Position numbers and translations under genes: made by a program. A stretch of 64,000 nt of DNA from DASXHZ01 sp036488085. GTDB lineage: Bacteria; Acidobacteriota; Thermoanaerobaculia; Gp7-AA8. The number at the start of each line of letters is the position of its first letter. The first letter of the stretch is position 1. The notes beneath the pieces were generated by a model that was given only the letters and a program-made list of their open reading frames with translations, ran no database searches and was not told the DNA's origin. The stretch is taken from positions 1-64,000 of the forward strand of contig DASXHZ010000024.1 of assembly GCA_036488085.1 (NCBI GenBank). Reading direction: 5' to 3'. Below, in pieces: positions 1-9,900 of the stretch.

Positions 1-208
1 CGCGAAAGCTCCGGCGACCTTCGCGAAAGCTCCGGCGACCTTCGCGAAAGCTCCGGCGACCTTCGCGAAAGCTCCGGCGACCTTCGCGAAAGCTCCGGCG
101 ATCTTCGCGAAAGCTCCGGCGACCTTCGCGAAAGCTCCGGCGACCTTCGCGAAAGCTCCGGCGATCTTCGTGAAAGCCCGGCGATCTTCGTGAAAGGCCG
201 GCGACCTT
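1..208. repeat. 21-bp tandem repeat array, about 10 copies
   Basis: Eight copies of a 21-bp unit beginning CGCGAAAGCTCCGG run from 1 to 168. The only variation among them is a C/T change near the unit end (GACCTT or GATCTT). Two degenerate 20-bp copies (169-188, 189-208) and a partial copy follow. The array starts at the window edge, so its full length is unknown. The unit is seven codons long and has no stop in any of the six frames; one forward frame reads repeated RESSGDL and one reverse frame reads KVAGAFA. It could be the end of a repeat-containing gene or a non-coding minisatellite; nothing in the window decides. Confidence 0.9.
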
Positions 209-321
209 CGCGAAAGCTCGTAGAGCTCGACGAGAACCAGATGGCGATCGCCCGCTCATGGACGAGTTGCACACCCTGCCCCAGCCGCTGCAGCACAAGC
301 TCGTCGAGAACCCGTCGCGTT

Positions 322-501
322 TCACGCTCGGTCGCGAAGCGATGAACGAGTCGCCATCGCAACCAGCGGAGGAAGAACAATGGCCAGAATGTCCTTCACC
401 GCGCCGGGTGATGTGCCGGTGGCCAGCAGGAGGAGGGCTACGAGGCTGACCACCGCGACGGCGATCACGGCCGTCTGATTCGGCGTTTCGTTAGGAGTCA
501 T
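322..501 (-). CDS. small single-pass membrane protein, hypothetical
   Basis: A 59-aa frame starting MTPNETPNQT has one hydrophobic segment (about residues 10-27) followed by a second apolar stretch and a short basic tail ending SLRDRA. I chose the internal ATG at 501 because the upstream part of the open frame (to 669) is low-complexity and runs into the start region of the divergent S24-like gene. No strong Shine-Dalgarno is visible. I do not recognise the family. It could be a small inner-membrane or holin-like protein, or a chance frame in GC-rich DNA. Confidence 0.35.
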   Translation of the reverse strand: MTPNETPNQTAVIAVAVVSLVALLLLATGTSPGAVKDILAIVLPPLVAMATRSSLRDRA

Positions 502-668
502 GGCCGTCACGCTGCCCGGGCCGCCGCCCCGTCGCAAGGCACGAGAAGGTTCCTTGACTGCTCCCGCGCCCGACGCCGCGAAAACAGACACATTCGGCGC
601 AAATTCACGACGTGAAGTTGTGCCGGTGAGTAAAACAGCGCCGGGAAGCAAGTAACCTATAGGAGTCA

Positions 669-1457
669 ATGCCTCCGCGCGACTTCGACGAACGGATCCG
701 CCGCATGCGCGAAGTCATTCGCCGCCGCGTCGCGGACTACGATCAGCGACACCGCTACCGCCGCTTCGCGATCCGACGCCTCGGCGGTCTCCTGCGAAGT
801 GACGACCCACGCCTCTCGACCGTCATGAGCGGTGCCGACGCTCTCGAGACGACTATCGGCGATTTCCTGAGCGAGCCGCCGCTCGGGGCGGAAGACCGCG
901 AGCGGCTCCGCGAATTCATTGAGTTTCTGATCCTCCGCTTTGACCTCCTCGGCTCGAATGCAACACCGAAGGAGGAGGCGAAGGTCATCGATGTGGATGA
1001 GGCGGATTTCGTCGAACGCGAATTTGATTATCCGCGTCCGCATCACGTCTGGATCGTGCCGAATACGAAGGCGGCCGCCGGCAGCGGAATCGAAATCGAT
1101 CGCGATAGCGAAGTGACCGAAGTGCTGCACTCGATTCGCGACGTTTACAACGGCCGGCTGCGTGTCATCCGAGTGATCGGCGACTCAATGTCGCCCGTCC
1201 TGCACGGCGACGACAAAGTAACGTTCGATACGCGCCTGGTGAGTCCGAAAGAGGGCGATGTCGTAGTCGTCTACGACGCCGTACGAGGCGGGATGATTGG
1301 GTACTGGCGACGCGACGGCGCCACCGCCTGGCTCGACAAAGCAAACGGCGCGTTCTCTTCCGAGAGGCTCGACACGAGTGATGCCTGGAAACTGTGGGGC
1401 ACGATCACACGAATCGTCGACACTCCGGTGTCGCCGCGGCGGCGGCCCCGACACTGA
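669..1457 (+). CDS. S24 (LexA/CI)-type peptidase-fold protein
   Basis: A 262-aa protein whose C-terminal half is an S24 fold: the GDSMSP motif (Ser173), HGDDKVTFD, then EGDVVVVYD. These mark the LexA/CI/UmuD family, where a Ser-Lys dyad performs self-cleavage. The lysine expected about 37 residues after the serine is replaced: the aligned stretch reads GGMIGYWRRDG where LexA has VTVKRL. Either Lys224 in LDKANG substitutes or the protein does not cleave. The N-terminal 100 residues are charged and helical and contain no clear HTH. The start has a good ribosome site (AGGAG at 661). It may be a phage-type repressor relative or stress regulator; no SOS box was recognised. Confidence 0.75.
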   Translation: MPPRDFDERIRRMREVIRRRVADYDQRHRYRRFAIRRLGGLLRSDDPRLSTVMSGADALETTIGDFLSEPPLGAEDRERLREFIEFLILRFDLLGSNATPKEEAKVIDVDEADFVEREFDYPRPHHVWIVPNTKAAAGSGIEIDRDSEVTEVLHSIRDVYNGRLRVIRVIGDSMSPVLHGDDKVTFDTRLVSPKEGDVVVVYDAVRGGMIGYWRRDGATAWLDKANGAFSSERLDTSDAWKLWGTITRIVDTPVSPRRRPRH

Positions 1458-1553
1458 CCAATCCGAACGGTCAGCGTTCGACCCGCGGCTCGTCGCCGCA
1501 TCGGTCAACGCCCGACGGCTTGCGAAGAGTTGACGTGGTGCTATTCCCGGTTC

Positions 1554-1691
1554 GTGCGCAAAGCGGATGTGATCGCCTTCGCTCGTCGCGATTGGAGCGC
1601 CATCGCGACACTCAAGCGGCGATGGTGGGCCGAGGAGAAGTCGCGGATGACATCAGTCGAGGCGCTGGCGGCGGGTGACGAACTTCGACGC
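1554..1691 (+). pseudogene. possible remnant of a small conserved gene
   Basis: In the gap between the S24-like gene and the glycosyltransferase, one frame from GTG 1554 reads VRKADVIAFARRDW and then AEEKSRMTSVEALAAGDELRR. The pattern (Arg-Asp-Trp, then EALxxGDELRR) looks like a short family I recall next to toxin-antitoxin-type genes; that is recollection, not a search. After about 1691 the frame turns into Pro/Ser-rich sequence that does not look like the same protein and runs under the glycosyltransferase. A truncated or frameshifted remnant is the best reading. A chance frame is also possible. Confidence 0.3.
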
Positions 1692-1779
1692 AGCTGTCCG
1701 AGCCCACTCCAGCCCGTCTCCTCCGTCGCCGTCCACCGTTCACCGGTAATTGCCCCGGGTTACTCGGCCGTCGCTGATA

Positions 1780-2766
1780 ATGCCGGCAGGGATGTCCGGC
1801 CCGTTCAACGACAACTCGCTCACGCCGCGCGTGTCGGTGATCATCGCGGCGTTCGGAGCGCATCGGACCATCGAACGCTGCCTCGAATCGCTTCGGGTGC
1901 AGACGTTTCGGGACGTCGAGGTGATCCTGGTGGACAGCTCGCCGGGCGAAGAGACGGTGCGGATAGCGGAGGCGTTTCCCGAGGTGCGGCTGGAGCGGAG
2001 CGCGTCGCGGCTGTATCCACACGAGGCGCGCAATCGCGCGGCGAGTCAGGCGCGCGGTGAGCTGCTCGTCTCCATCGATGCCGACGTCTACCCGCATCCG
2101 AACTGGCTGGCAACGCTCGTCGCCGAGCACGAAGCGGGCGCGGAGGTCGTCGTTGGCGCCATCGCGCCGCATGGGCGGCGGCTCCTCGACCTCGGTATCC
2201 ACTTCTGCAAATTCGCGAAGTTCCTTCCGGCGGGCGAGTCGCGCGCCATCGACACCGCGCCGACGGCGAACCTGCTACTGCGTCGGGATGACTTCGCGCG
2301 CGTGGGCGGTATGCGCGGCGACCGCTACGTCGCCGACGTCGCACTCGGCCGCGCACTCGAAACCCTGGGCCGGCGGCTCCGGTTCGCGCCGCGTGCCGTC
2401 GTCGATCACCACCACACCTCGTCGCTCGCCGTTTTCCTTCGGGAGCGATGGGCGCGCGGCCGCATCTATGGCGAGTTACGCGCGTCGTGGCTCCAGCCGC
2501 GGAGCGTCGCGTTTTATCTCCTCGTCTCGATTCTTCCGATCCGGCTCACGCGCATCGCGGCGCTCACATTCCGCCACTGCGCCGCCGCCGGCATGGCGGG
2601 CGCGTTCCTCGTCACATGGCCGATCGTGCTGGCCGGCCACGCGGCATGGCTCGCCGGAGAGTCGCTCGCCTACGTCGAGGTGCTGTTGCGCGCTCTGGCG
2701 CGGCGGCCGAGGATGCGGAACAGCGGCGCGGACGTGGAGCGGACAATGCGCTGCGGCCCCCAATAG
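1780..2766 (+). CDS. family 2 glycosyltransferase with C-terminal membrane segments
   Basis: A GT-A glycosyltransferase of about 328 aa. The N-terminus carries VSVIIAAFG, then CLESLRVQT and VEVILVDSS, typical of nucleotide-sugar binding in GT2 enzymes. The DxD-like metal site is SIDADVYPHPNW. The middle region has the acceptor-side pattern of this family, and the last 90 residues contain two hydrophobic segments that probably hold the enzyme at the inner membrane. Starts at TTG 1750, ATG 1780 and ATG 1792 are in frame; none has a clear Shine-Dalgarno. The 3' end overlaps the convergent ATP-grasp-like gene by 97 bp. A role in surface polysaccharide or glycolipid synthesis is inferred. Confidence 0.85.
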   Translation: MPAGMSGPFNDNSLTPRVSVIIAAFGAHRTIERCLESLRVQTFRDVEVILVDSSPGEETVRIAEAFPEVRLERSASRLYPHEARNRAASQARGELLVSIDADVYPHPNWLATLVAEHEAGAEVVVGAIAPHGRRLLDLGIHFCKFAKFLPAGESRAIDTAPTANLLLRRDDFARVGGMRGDRYVADVALGRALETLGRRLRFAPRAVVDHHHTSSLAVFLRERWARGRIYGELRASWLQPRSVAFYLLVSILPIRLTRIAALTFRHCAAAGMAGAFLVTWPIVLAGHAAWLAGESLAYVEVLLRALARRPRMRNSGADVERTMRCGPQ

Positions 2767-3842
2767 AGCCAGCGCAGCATCGGGCGGAGCGGCGTCTTCA
2801 TCAGCGGCTTCGCGAGACGGAGGCCGGCCTCGACGAATCCTTTGCGCGTGCGCCAGCGGCGTTCCTGCTCCGCTTGGGCTCCACGCACGATGTCCGTGTC
2901 GATGCGAACCTCGAACGGCGGTGCATCGCGACCGGGACTCTGCGCCGCCACTGCCGCCCATGCGGCATTGAAGCGTTCGTAGAACACGCGCTTGGTCTCC
3001 TCGCGGGTCTCGCGCAGCTCCGCGGCGATCTTGCGGCTGGACGGACGCAGCCCGCGGCCGATGGTCGGGTTGATGTTGATCTCCCACGTCTGAACCGTAG
3101 CGCCGACAAGCGAATAGTCGACGCGTCCGTAGTCGATGTTGGCGATTGAAAAGATCTGGCGCAGCGCCTCTTCGTGCGGATTCGCGCGGACGTAGTCGAG
3201 CTCCTCGCGCGCGAAAGCGGGCGAGAAGTCGTTGCCGCCGAATTTCAGCATCCAGTGGCGGCCGAGGTTCAGGCTGCGGGCGACGATGCGTCCGCCGACG
3301 TTGAAGGCCGCGTACTTGCGGTAGGAACGATCCGCGGCGGCCGTGTCGCAGAACTCGACGACGAGCAGGTCGTCGATGCGGCGGCCGAGGGCGATGGCTC
3401 GCCCGATCCAGACATCGACGTCCGCCTGCGTTCGCAACAGCGGCGAGAGTGCGCCGTCGTGCGACCCCTGCGCCCGCACGAACGCGGGAAAACGGAGCGC
3501 GCTCCAATCTTCGGACGCGCGAAAACTGCGGAAGGAGTTGCGTCCCCGCCGCCACAGTTCGGTCTGCAGGTCGAACCGGCGTAGGACGTGGCGCGGGTCG
3601 TTGAAGATCCGAACGTCAGGCGATTCGGAAAGCCGCGCCGCCAGCGCGTCGATGTACTGCGCCGTCGCGCCGTGGATCTCGTCGAATGTGGTGAAGACGT
3701 ACGTGCCAGGCTCGAAGCGGGCCTCCGTCAGCAGGTCCTCGTACGACAGCACGCGGATTTGCGACTGCGCCAGCTCCCGTCCCCAATATTCGAGGTACTC
3801 GGGAAACATCCAGCGGCCGGCGAGAGTCAGGTAATGGATCAT
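2670..3842 (-). CDS. ATP-grasp-like protein
   Basis: A 390-aa protein. The C-terminal half has the spacing and residues of an ATP-grasp catalytic core: VVEFCDT, KYAAFNVGGRIVARSLN, then IDYGRVDYSL and TWEININPTIGR, where the Glu/Asn pair would bind Mg-ATP. ATP-grasp enzymes ligate a carboxylate to an amine or thiol through an acyl-phosphate. The N-terminal part (LSYEDLL, FTTFDEI, FNDPRHVLRRFDLQ) resembles the pre-ATP-grasp region of related hypothetical ligases. The ATG overlaps the stop of the ABC exporter gene by 4 bp, so the two are probably translationally coupled. The substrate is unknown; a peptide- or sugar-linked product handled by the exporter is a reasonable guess. Confidence 0.65.
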   Translation of the reverse strand: MIHYLTLAGRWMFPEYLEYWGRELAQSQIRVLSYEDLLTEARFEPGTYVFTTFDEIHGATAQYIDALAARLSESPDVRIFNDPRHVLRRFDLQTELWRRGRNSFRSFRASEDWSALRFPAFVRAQGSHDGALSPLLRTQADVDVWIGRAIALGRRIDDLLVVEFCDTAAADRSYRKYAAFNVGGRIVARSLNLGRHWMLKFGGNDFSPAFAREELDYVRANPHEEALRQIFSIANIDYGRVDYSLVGATVQTWEININPTIGRGLRPSSRKIAAELRETREETKRVFYERFNAAWAAVAAQSPGRDAPPFEVRIDTDIVRGAQAEQERRWRTRKGFVEAGLRLAKPLMKTPLRPMLRWLYWGPQRIVRSTSAPLFRILGRRARARNSTST

Positions 3843-5590
3843 CGCGACTGGGCGGTCCAGAGCCGCCGGTACGTCTCGCAGTGCGCGAGCAGCTCATCGT
3901 GCGGGCCGAGTCCGGCCGCGCGTCCGTTCTCCAGGACGAGGATGCGCGTGGCGTTCCGCACCGTCGAGAGCCGGTGCGCAACCGACAACACCATCCTCCC
4001 GACGACCAGCCGGTCGAGTGCTTTCTGCACGCGCGCTTCCGTCCAAAGGTCGAGGCTGGACGACGCTTCGTCCAGCAGCAGGATCGGTGCGTCCTTCACG
4101 ATCGCCCGTGCAATGTTGATCCGTTGCGCCTCTCCGCGAGACAGCGCGCGGCCGCCGTGGCCGACCACGGTGCGGTAGCCGTCCGGCATGGCCACGATGT
4201 CGTCGTGAATCTCGGCGGCCCGCGCAGCGCTCTCGATCTCGTCGAGCGAGGCGGACGGGCGGCCGCGCGCGATGTTCTCCGCGACCGTCGCCGCGAAGAG
4301 GAAGGGCTCCTGCGTCACGATCGCCATCCGCGCGTGGACGTCGCCGAGGCGAAGGTCGCGGAGATCGACGCCGTCGAGCGAGATGGCGCCTGAGGTCGGA
4401 TCGTAGAAACGCGCGATCAGGTTCAACAGCGTCGTCTTCCCCGCCCCGGACGGTCCGACGATCCCGAGCGTCTCCCCCGCCCGAAGCGAGAACGACACGC
4501 CGTCCAGGATTGGGTGGCCATCGCGTGCGAATGCGATCTCGCGCGCCTCGATCGTCGCAGGCGGCGCCGGCAGCGGCCGCGCATCCGCGGCATCGCGCAC
4601 CGTCGGCGTTGTGCGGAGCAGCGCGTCGATGTGGTCGACGCTCGCACCGTTGCGCCGGATCTCCATCCAGGCGGTGTTCATGTTGTTGAGCGGCCCCTGC
4701 ACCGCGCGCGCGGCGAGGAAGAACGCGAGCAGCGCCGGCCACCGCAACGAGCCGTGTAGAACCTGCATCCCGCCGACCACCGCGACGACGATCATGTTGA
4801 CGCCGGCGAGCGAGTCGATGGCCACGCGCGCCAGCGACCGGGTGCGCTCCATCTGCTCCAGTTCCCCGAAGAAGCGGTGCGCCTGTTCCCCCGTGCGCGC
4901 GGCCTCGAGTTTCTCCGACGCATAGATCTTGATGATGCGAATGCCGCTCACGAGCTGTAGCAGGACGTCGAAGATGCCGGCGTTGCCGCGCCGCAGCTTG
5001 CCGGATGAGATCAGGACGCGGCGCGCGGCCACCGTGATCGGCACCGCGCCGACCGGGACAAGAAAGAACGCCCACACCGCGAGCGATGGACTGAGCCTGA
5101 TGGCGACGGCGATGAGCGCGAGCGCCTGGAGCGACTCCAGCAGAAGGTTGCACTGCGCACCGGCGACGATGCGCAGGTTCGTGACGTCGGCGCGGACGCT
5201 CTGCAGCCATTCGCCGTGCGTCCTTCCGTCGAAGAAGTCGATGGAGAGGCCGAGGATGTGGGAGATCATCCGCTCCATCGTTTCCGATTCGACCGCCGTC
5301 AGAATGCGCTGCTCGGCGACGCGCGAGTCGAAAGCCAATGCGATGGCGCCGATCTGAGTCAGCGCCAGCAGCACGATGACCGATCCGAGCGATGGCTCGA
5401 ATCCGATGCCGTGCAGGAGCTGCAGCACGCGACCGCCCGACTGGCCGAGCACCGCGGCGAGGAACTGGTAGATGAGGAGGATGGTGGCCGACGTCAGAAC
5501 CGCCCGCCCGACCGATCCGCCGAGAAAGCGGACGACGAGGGTCGGGTGGCGGCGGAGGAGCCGGACGGGAAGCGAGCCGGCGCCGCTCAC
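3839..5590 (-). CDS. ABC exporter, fused membrane and ATPase domains (MsbA/LipA type)
   Basis: A 583-aa half-transporter. The N-terminal 320 residues form the six-helix exporter domain. The C-terminal ATPase has Walker A GPSGAGKTTLL near residue 380, Q-loop VTQEPFLFAATVAENIARG, Walker B ILLLDEASSSLD and H-loop VAHRLST. The signature motif is LSRGEAQR rather than LSGGQQQR, so the second glycine is replaced by Arg and the Gln by Glu; the rest of the site looks intact. It would act as a homodimer in the inner membrane. The start overlaps the symporter stop by 4 bp and the stop overlaps the ATP-grasp-like gene by 4 bp, so all three are likely one operon. The substrate is unknown. Confidence 0.9.
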   Translation of the reverse strand: MSGAGSLPVRLLRRHPTLVVRFLGGSVGRAVLTSATILLIYQFLAAVLGQSGGRVLQLLHGIGFEPSLGSVIVLLALTQIGAIALAFDSRVAEQRILTAVESETMERMISHILGLSIDFFDGRTHGEWLQSVRADVTNLRIVAGAQCNLLLESLQALALIAVAIRLSPSLAVWAFFLVPVGAVPITVAARRVLISSGKLRRGNAGIFDVLLQLVSGIRIIKIYASEKLEAARTGEQAHRFFGELEQMERTRSLARVAIDSLAGVNMIVVAVVGGMQVLHGSLRWPALLAFFLAARAVQGPLNNMNTAWMEIRRNGASVDHIDALLRTTPTVRDAADARPLPAPPATIEAREIAFARDGHPILDGVSFSLRAGETLGIVGPSGAGKTTLLNLIARFYDPTSGAISLDGVDLRDLRLGDVHARMAIVTQEPFLFAATVAENIARGRPSASLDEIESAARAAEIHDDIVAMPDGYRTVVGHGGRALSRGEAQRINIARAIVKDAPILLLDEASSSLDLWTEARVQKALDRLVVGRMVLSVAHRLSTVRNATRILVLENGRAAGLGPHDELLAHCETYRRLWTAQSR

Positions 5591-6870
5591 GCCGCGCCTT
5601 CGCCGGCTAACGCTTCCGTGACCGGAAGAACCTCCTCCGCGTTCCGGCTCGATCGCGACAGGATGGCCGCCACCGACATGTCGCCGGTCACGTTGAGCAG
5701 CGTCTTGAACATGTCCTGCGCCACCGACGTCGCCTCGAGGACGATCACGGCGTCGGCAGGAAGACCGGCGGCGAGATAGGCCGGCAGCGTCGAGAACATC
5801 TGGCCGCCGTTCGGTACGCCCGGTGTGCCGAAGCTGAGGAGCGTCACGGTCGCGATGAAGACGGCGACGTTGCCCGCATGCAGCGGAATGCCGTAGATGT
5901 GTGCCACGAAGACGAGCTTCGCCGTCGCGGAGACGGTGCGGTTGATCTTGAACGCCGAAACACAGAGCGGCAGAACAAACGCGCCGAAGCGCCGCGGGAG
6001 GCGGAGGTGGTCATTCCCGCCCTGGATCAACGCGGGGAGCGCGGCGATGGACGAGAGGGTGCTGATAGCCACGATCTGCGCCGGCGCAACTGCTTTGGCG
6101 AAGCTCCGGATCGGAATTCTCGCGGCCAACGCGGTCACGGGGTACAGCAGCACGATGAAGACGGCCAACAGGAAACAGACGAGCGCGAGAAACGCTCCGA
6201 TCATCCCGGCTACCGCCCCGCCCGAGTGCAGCGCGGACGAGTACATGAGCGCGAAGACACCGAGGGGAGTGGCAATGAGAACCCACCGCACGACGACCAG
6301 CATCGCGTCCGCCAGCCCCCGAAACAGTACGGTCAGCGGCACGCGCCGCTCCTCGGGCAGCGTCAACACGGCTGCGCCGAGCGCCGCGGCGAAGATGAGG
6401 AGCGGCAGGATCATCCCCTTCCGCGCCGCTTCGACCAGGTTCGCCGGCAACTCCGCGTTCCCGCTCTGATGTTTGTCACCCGCGGCTACCTCGGGGCGCA
6501 CGACAGGCGCGGTGAACGTTGGCCGGCCGTGGTAGAGGGAAACGAGCGGTTGACTGAGCGCGAACGTCAACGCTCCCGCCGCGACGAGCATCACGACGAA
6601 CGTCGCGAACGACTGCATGCCGAGCCGCCCCAACTCCCGCGTCCCGCCGCCCTCCGACCCCGCGATGGCCGCCACCATCTGTGTCACGAGCAGCGGCAGG
6701 AGGATCATCTGAAGCGCCACGAGCCAGAGGTTGCCGGCCGGTGCGACGATCTGCTCCACGACCCGGAACCCCCTGGCGCCCGAGGCATGCCCGAGCATGC
6801 CGATGGCCACGCCACCAACGAGCGCTAACAGAGACCAGATTGCAAGGGAAGGGCGCCGAGGAGAACGCAA
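5587..6870 (-). CDS. sodium:dicarboxylate symporter family protein (SDF/DctA-GltP)
   Basis: About 427 aa and strongly hydrophobic, with the SDF family landmarks: ISTLSSIAALPAL (serine-rich re-entrant loop, usually SSSATLP), FKINRTVSATAKLVFVAH, and SFGTPGVPNGG matching the SxGxPGxP substrate motif. SDF carriers import dicarboxylates or acidic amino acids with Na+ or H+. The open frame continues far upstream but there is only antisense of the helicase gene, so I place the start at TTG 6870 (MRSPRRPSLAIW), where a GGAGG lies 13 nt upstream. It is followed with 4-bp overlap by the ABC exporter. Substrate specificity cannot be read from sequence. Confidence 0.85.
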   Translation of the reverse strand: MRSPRRPSLAIWSLLALVGGVAIGMLGHASGARGFRVVEQIVAPAGNLWLVALQMILLPLLVTQMVAAIAGSEGGGTRELGRLGMQSFATFVVMLVAAGALTFALSQPLVSLYHGRPTFTAPVVRPEVAAGDKHQSGNAELPANLVEAARKGMILPLLIFAAALGAAVLTLPEERRVPLTVLFRGLADAMLVVVRWVLIATPLGVFALMYSSALHSGGAVAGMIGAFLALVCFLLAVFIVLLYPVTALAARIPIRSFAKAVAPAQIVAISTLSSIAALPALIQGGNDHLRLPRRFGAFVLPLCVSAFKINRTVSATAKLVFVAHIYGIPLHAGNVAVFIATVTLLSFGTPGVPNGGQMFSTLPAYLAAGLPADAVIVLEATSVAQDMFKTLLNVTGDMSVAAILSRSSRNAEEVLPVTEALAGEGAA

Positions 6871-6938
6871 CGACGGGAGTATGCCTCCGCAGGCGGGAGT
6901 GCGGCAACGGTCTGGCCGCGCACTGCAGTTGCGGCGAT

Positions 6939-9900
6939 CTACGAAAGCAGCAGTTCCAAGTCCTCGACCTCGAGTTTCCGGAGGACGCTGTTGTCTTCGG
7001 TGATGATCGAGTCGGCGATCTCGCGTTTCTTCGCTTGCAGCTCGAGGATCTTCTCTTCGACCGTGTCGCGGGCGATGAGGCGGTACGCGACGACCGGCTT
7101 TGCGCGGCCAATGCGGTGCGCGCGGTCGATCGCCTGTGCTTCGACGGCCGGGTTCCACCAGGGATCGAGAAGGAAAACGTAGTCGGCGTTCGTGAGGTTG
7201 AGACCGAGGCCTCCGGCCTTGAGGCTGATGAGGAAGAGACTCGGGCCGTCGGGTGTCTGAAATTTCTCCACCAGCTCCTGCCGGTTGCGGGTCTTCCCGT
7301 CGAGATAGAGATATGAGTAGCGCTTTTCGGACAGCGCCTCGGCGACGATTCGCAGGAATGACGTGAATTGCGAAAAGATCAGCGCACGGTGTCCCGCTCC
7401 GACGACGCCTCGTACCTCTTCGACCAAGAGGTCGAGCTTCGCGCTGGATGAGTCGGACGCCGCGCTGATCAGGGCCGGATGACACGCGGCCTGTCGCAGC
7501 CGCAGCAGCGCTTCGAGGATCTGCATACGCGACTTCGAGATGCCGGTGCGGCGCACGGAACCGAGGAGTGCAGCGCGATAGTGAGCGCGCAGTTCGTCGT
7601 ACTGCCGCCGCTGTCGTCCTTCCAGCTCGCAGTACAGCGTCTGCTCGGTCCGCGCCGGAAGCTCGGGCGCGACCTGTTCCTTGGTGCGGCGAAGGATGAG
7701 CGGGCGCAACGCGCGAGCGAGCGCCGCACGGCTTTCGAGCGGCGCCGTTTTCGACGCGAAGGTGCGGTTGAACGAGCGCACCGAACCGAGGAGGCCGGGG
7801 TTGAGGAACTCGAACAGGCTCCACAGCTCGCCGAGGTGGTTCTCGATCGGCGTGCCGCTCAAGGCGAGGCGGTGACGGCCGCGGAGTAAGAGACTTGCTT
7901 TCGCCACCTGGCTCGACGAGTTCTTGATCGCCTGCGCTTCGTCGAGGATCACGTACTCGAACTCCGTCTCCGCCAGGCGCTTGACGTCGAGTCTCATCGT
8001 CGCGTACGTCGTGAGGATGAGATCGAAGTCGTCGAAGACGTTCTTTTCGCGCTCGGTGCCGTGGTGCTCGAGAACGCGGAGCCCCGGCGCAAACCGCCGC
8101 GCCTCGGCTGCCCAATTGAAGAGGAGCGACCGCGGTGCGACGACGAGCGACGGGCGCCGTGTCCCATCGGCGCGTATCTGTTCCAGCAGCGCCAGCGCCT
8201 GCACGGTCTTGCCGAGTCCCATGTCGTCCGCGAGGCATCCTCCGAACCCCGCATCCCTCAGGAAGTGCAGCCATCCGAGACCGGCACGCTGATAGGGGCG
8301 TAGCGCCGTCGTGAGCGTAGGCGGCTCCTGCCTGGGCTCGGGCGCCGCATCCGCCACGCGGCGGCAGAGATCCGCAAACGCGACGTCCGACTTGTGGCGT
8401 GTCGACTTGAGAAGAGCGTCGATCAGAAGCGCTTGCGGCATGCGGAAGCGAAGCGCCAGCCCCTCCCGCTTCCCGAGGTCGAGCACGGGGCCTAGCGAGT
8501 CCGCCCACGACGCCGGCACGATGCCGTACGAGCCGTCGGCCAGATGCATCATGGAGCGCTTGCTCTCTGCGGCGCCGAGAAGCTCGGGAAGGCCGACGCT
8601 GACGTCGCCGAACTTCGCCGTGACGTTGAGGTCGAACCAGTCGATCCCGCTGGAGAGCTCCACGTCGAGATCGGCCGCCACACGAACGGGCTGCGAGTCG
8701 ATCTCGAGCCGCCATCCCTCCGCGATGAGTTTGCGAGCGGCATCTTCGAATTGGCCGGCACGAAAGCGGTACCCCTCGGAGGTGCTCATCGCCAGCCCCG
8801 CCAATCGCGTGCGGAACGACTCTTCCACGTCAGGATGTCTGCGAATGAGTCGCCGGCCAAAGGTCTTCTGCTGTTCCGAGGAGCGGCTCCGAACCCGCCA
8901 CTCGCCATATTCGAAGTCGAGTTGTCCAATCAGTTCGGCCGTCCACGGCTGCTGCTGCAGTGACAGCACCGGCTGCGGCCGTTGATCGATGACGGTCCAG
9001 CCCAACTCCTCGGGCAGAGAGATGTTCTGAGCCGGCACTTTGAGCAATGCCTCGCGGAAACGTTCGGTGTCGGAATGTGGGACGTCGACCGGACCACTCG
9101 CCGAGAGCGCATTGAGCCACGCTGCATTTCCCCCGGCATCGAAGCGGCCCGCGCGGGCGTTGGTCACAATGACTCCGGGAAAGATCGCCTCGACCTCATC
9201 GAGTGGCAGCGTCTCCCCCTCGCGAGTGATCTCGCCGGCGATGCGGTATGCCGATTCGGCGGCTTCGTTCCTGATCGCGACTCCGAACGACCATGAAGGA
9301 CCGTCATCCCATCCGATCGGACGCAAAGAGCCGTCGGTGTCTTGCTGGATATAGAGCTGGCCGGCGCGACCGAGTCTCTCCATCCACCACGGCGTCATCG
9401 ATGCCGGGATGCTGACTACCGGCTCGATCCTCATTCCCCACTGACGCGTCGAGAGGAGGCCAATGGTCTCGCGATCGAATTGCGGCACCAGTGGCAGATG
9501 GTTTTCGTCCATCTGGAGCCTCCGCCATGCGCCCCAATCGCCGTTCTTCCGGCGCGCGCGGCCGAAGAGCGTCAAGACGAGAGGACGAAGGTGCGGCGAC
9601 ACCTGCGCGATGACGTACGCAACCTCCTCGGGCAACGCCTGGGGCGGTTTCGAATGAACAGGCGGTGCGGGTCCGACGGCGGCGAGAAAACGCTTCCACG
9701 GCGGCGGTACTTCGCGGATCTTGGCGGGCGGCCATGGATTCACGAACTCCACGTCGTCGTGCCTGATCGTGGGAAAAAGGTTGCGTTCCGGCAGCATTCC
9801 GCGCTCGCTCGCCGCGCGGACGGCCGCCCAGACGTGCTTGCACTCCTCATGCTGTTGCTGGAACCAGGGACAGGTGCAACTCGACTCGATTTCGTCTTCG

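Noticed and set aside
1..208. CRISPR array
   Set aside because: The units are contiguous with no spacers.
2670..2766. Assembly or start error explaining the 97-bp convergent overlap
   Set aside because: Both C-termini read as plausible protein and both frames end cleanly; convergent overlaps occur elsewhere in the window (19041-19109), so this is not evidence of error.
6871..8715. N-terminal extension of the dicarboxylate symporter frame
   Set aside because: It is an alternative frame of the SNF2 gene on the same strand; symporter homology begins at the TTG 6870 region.
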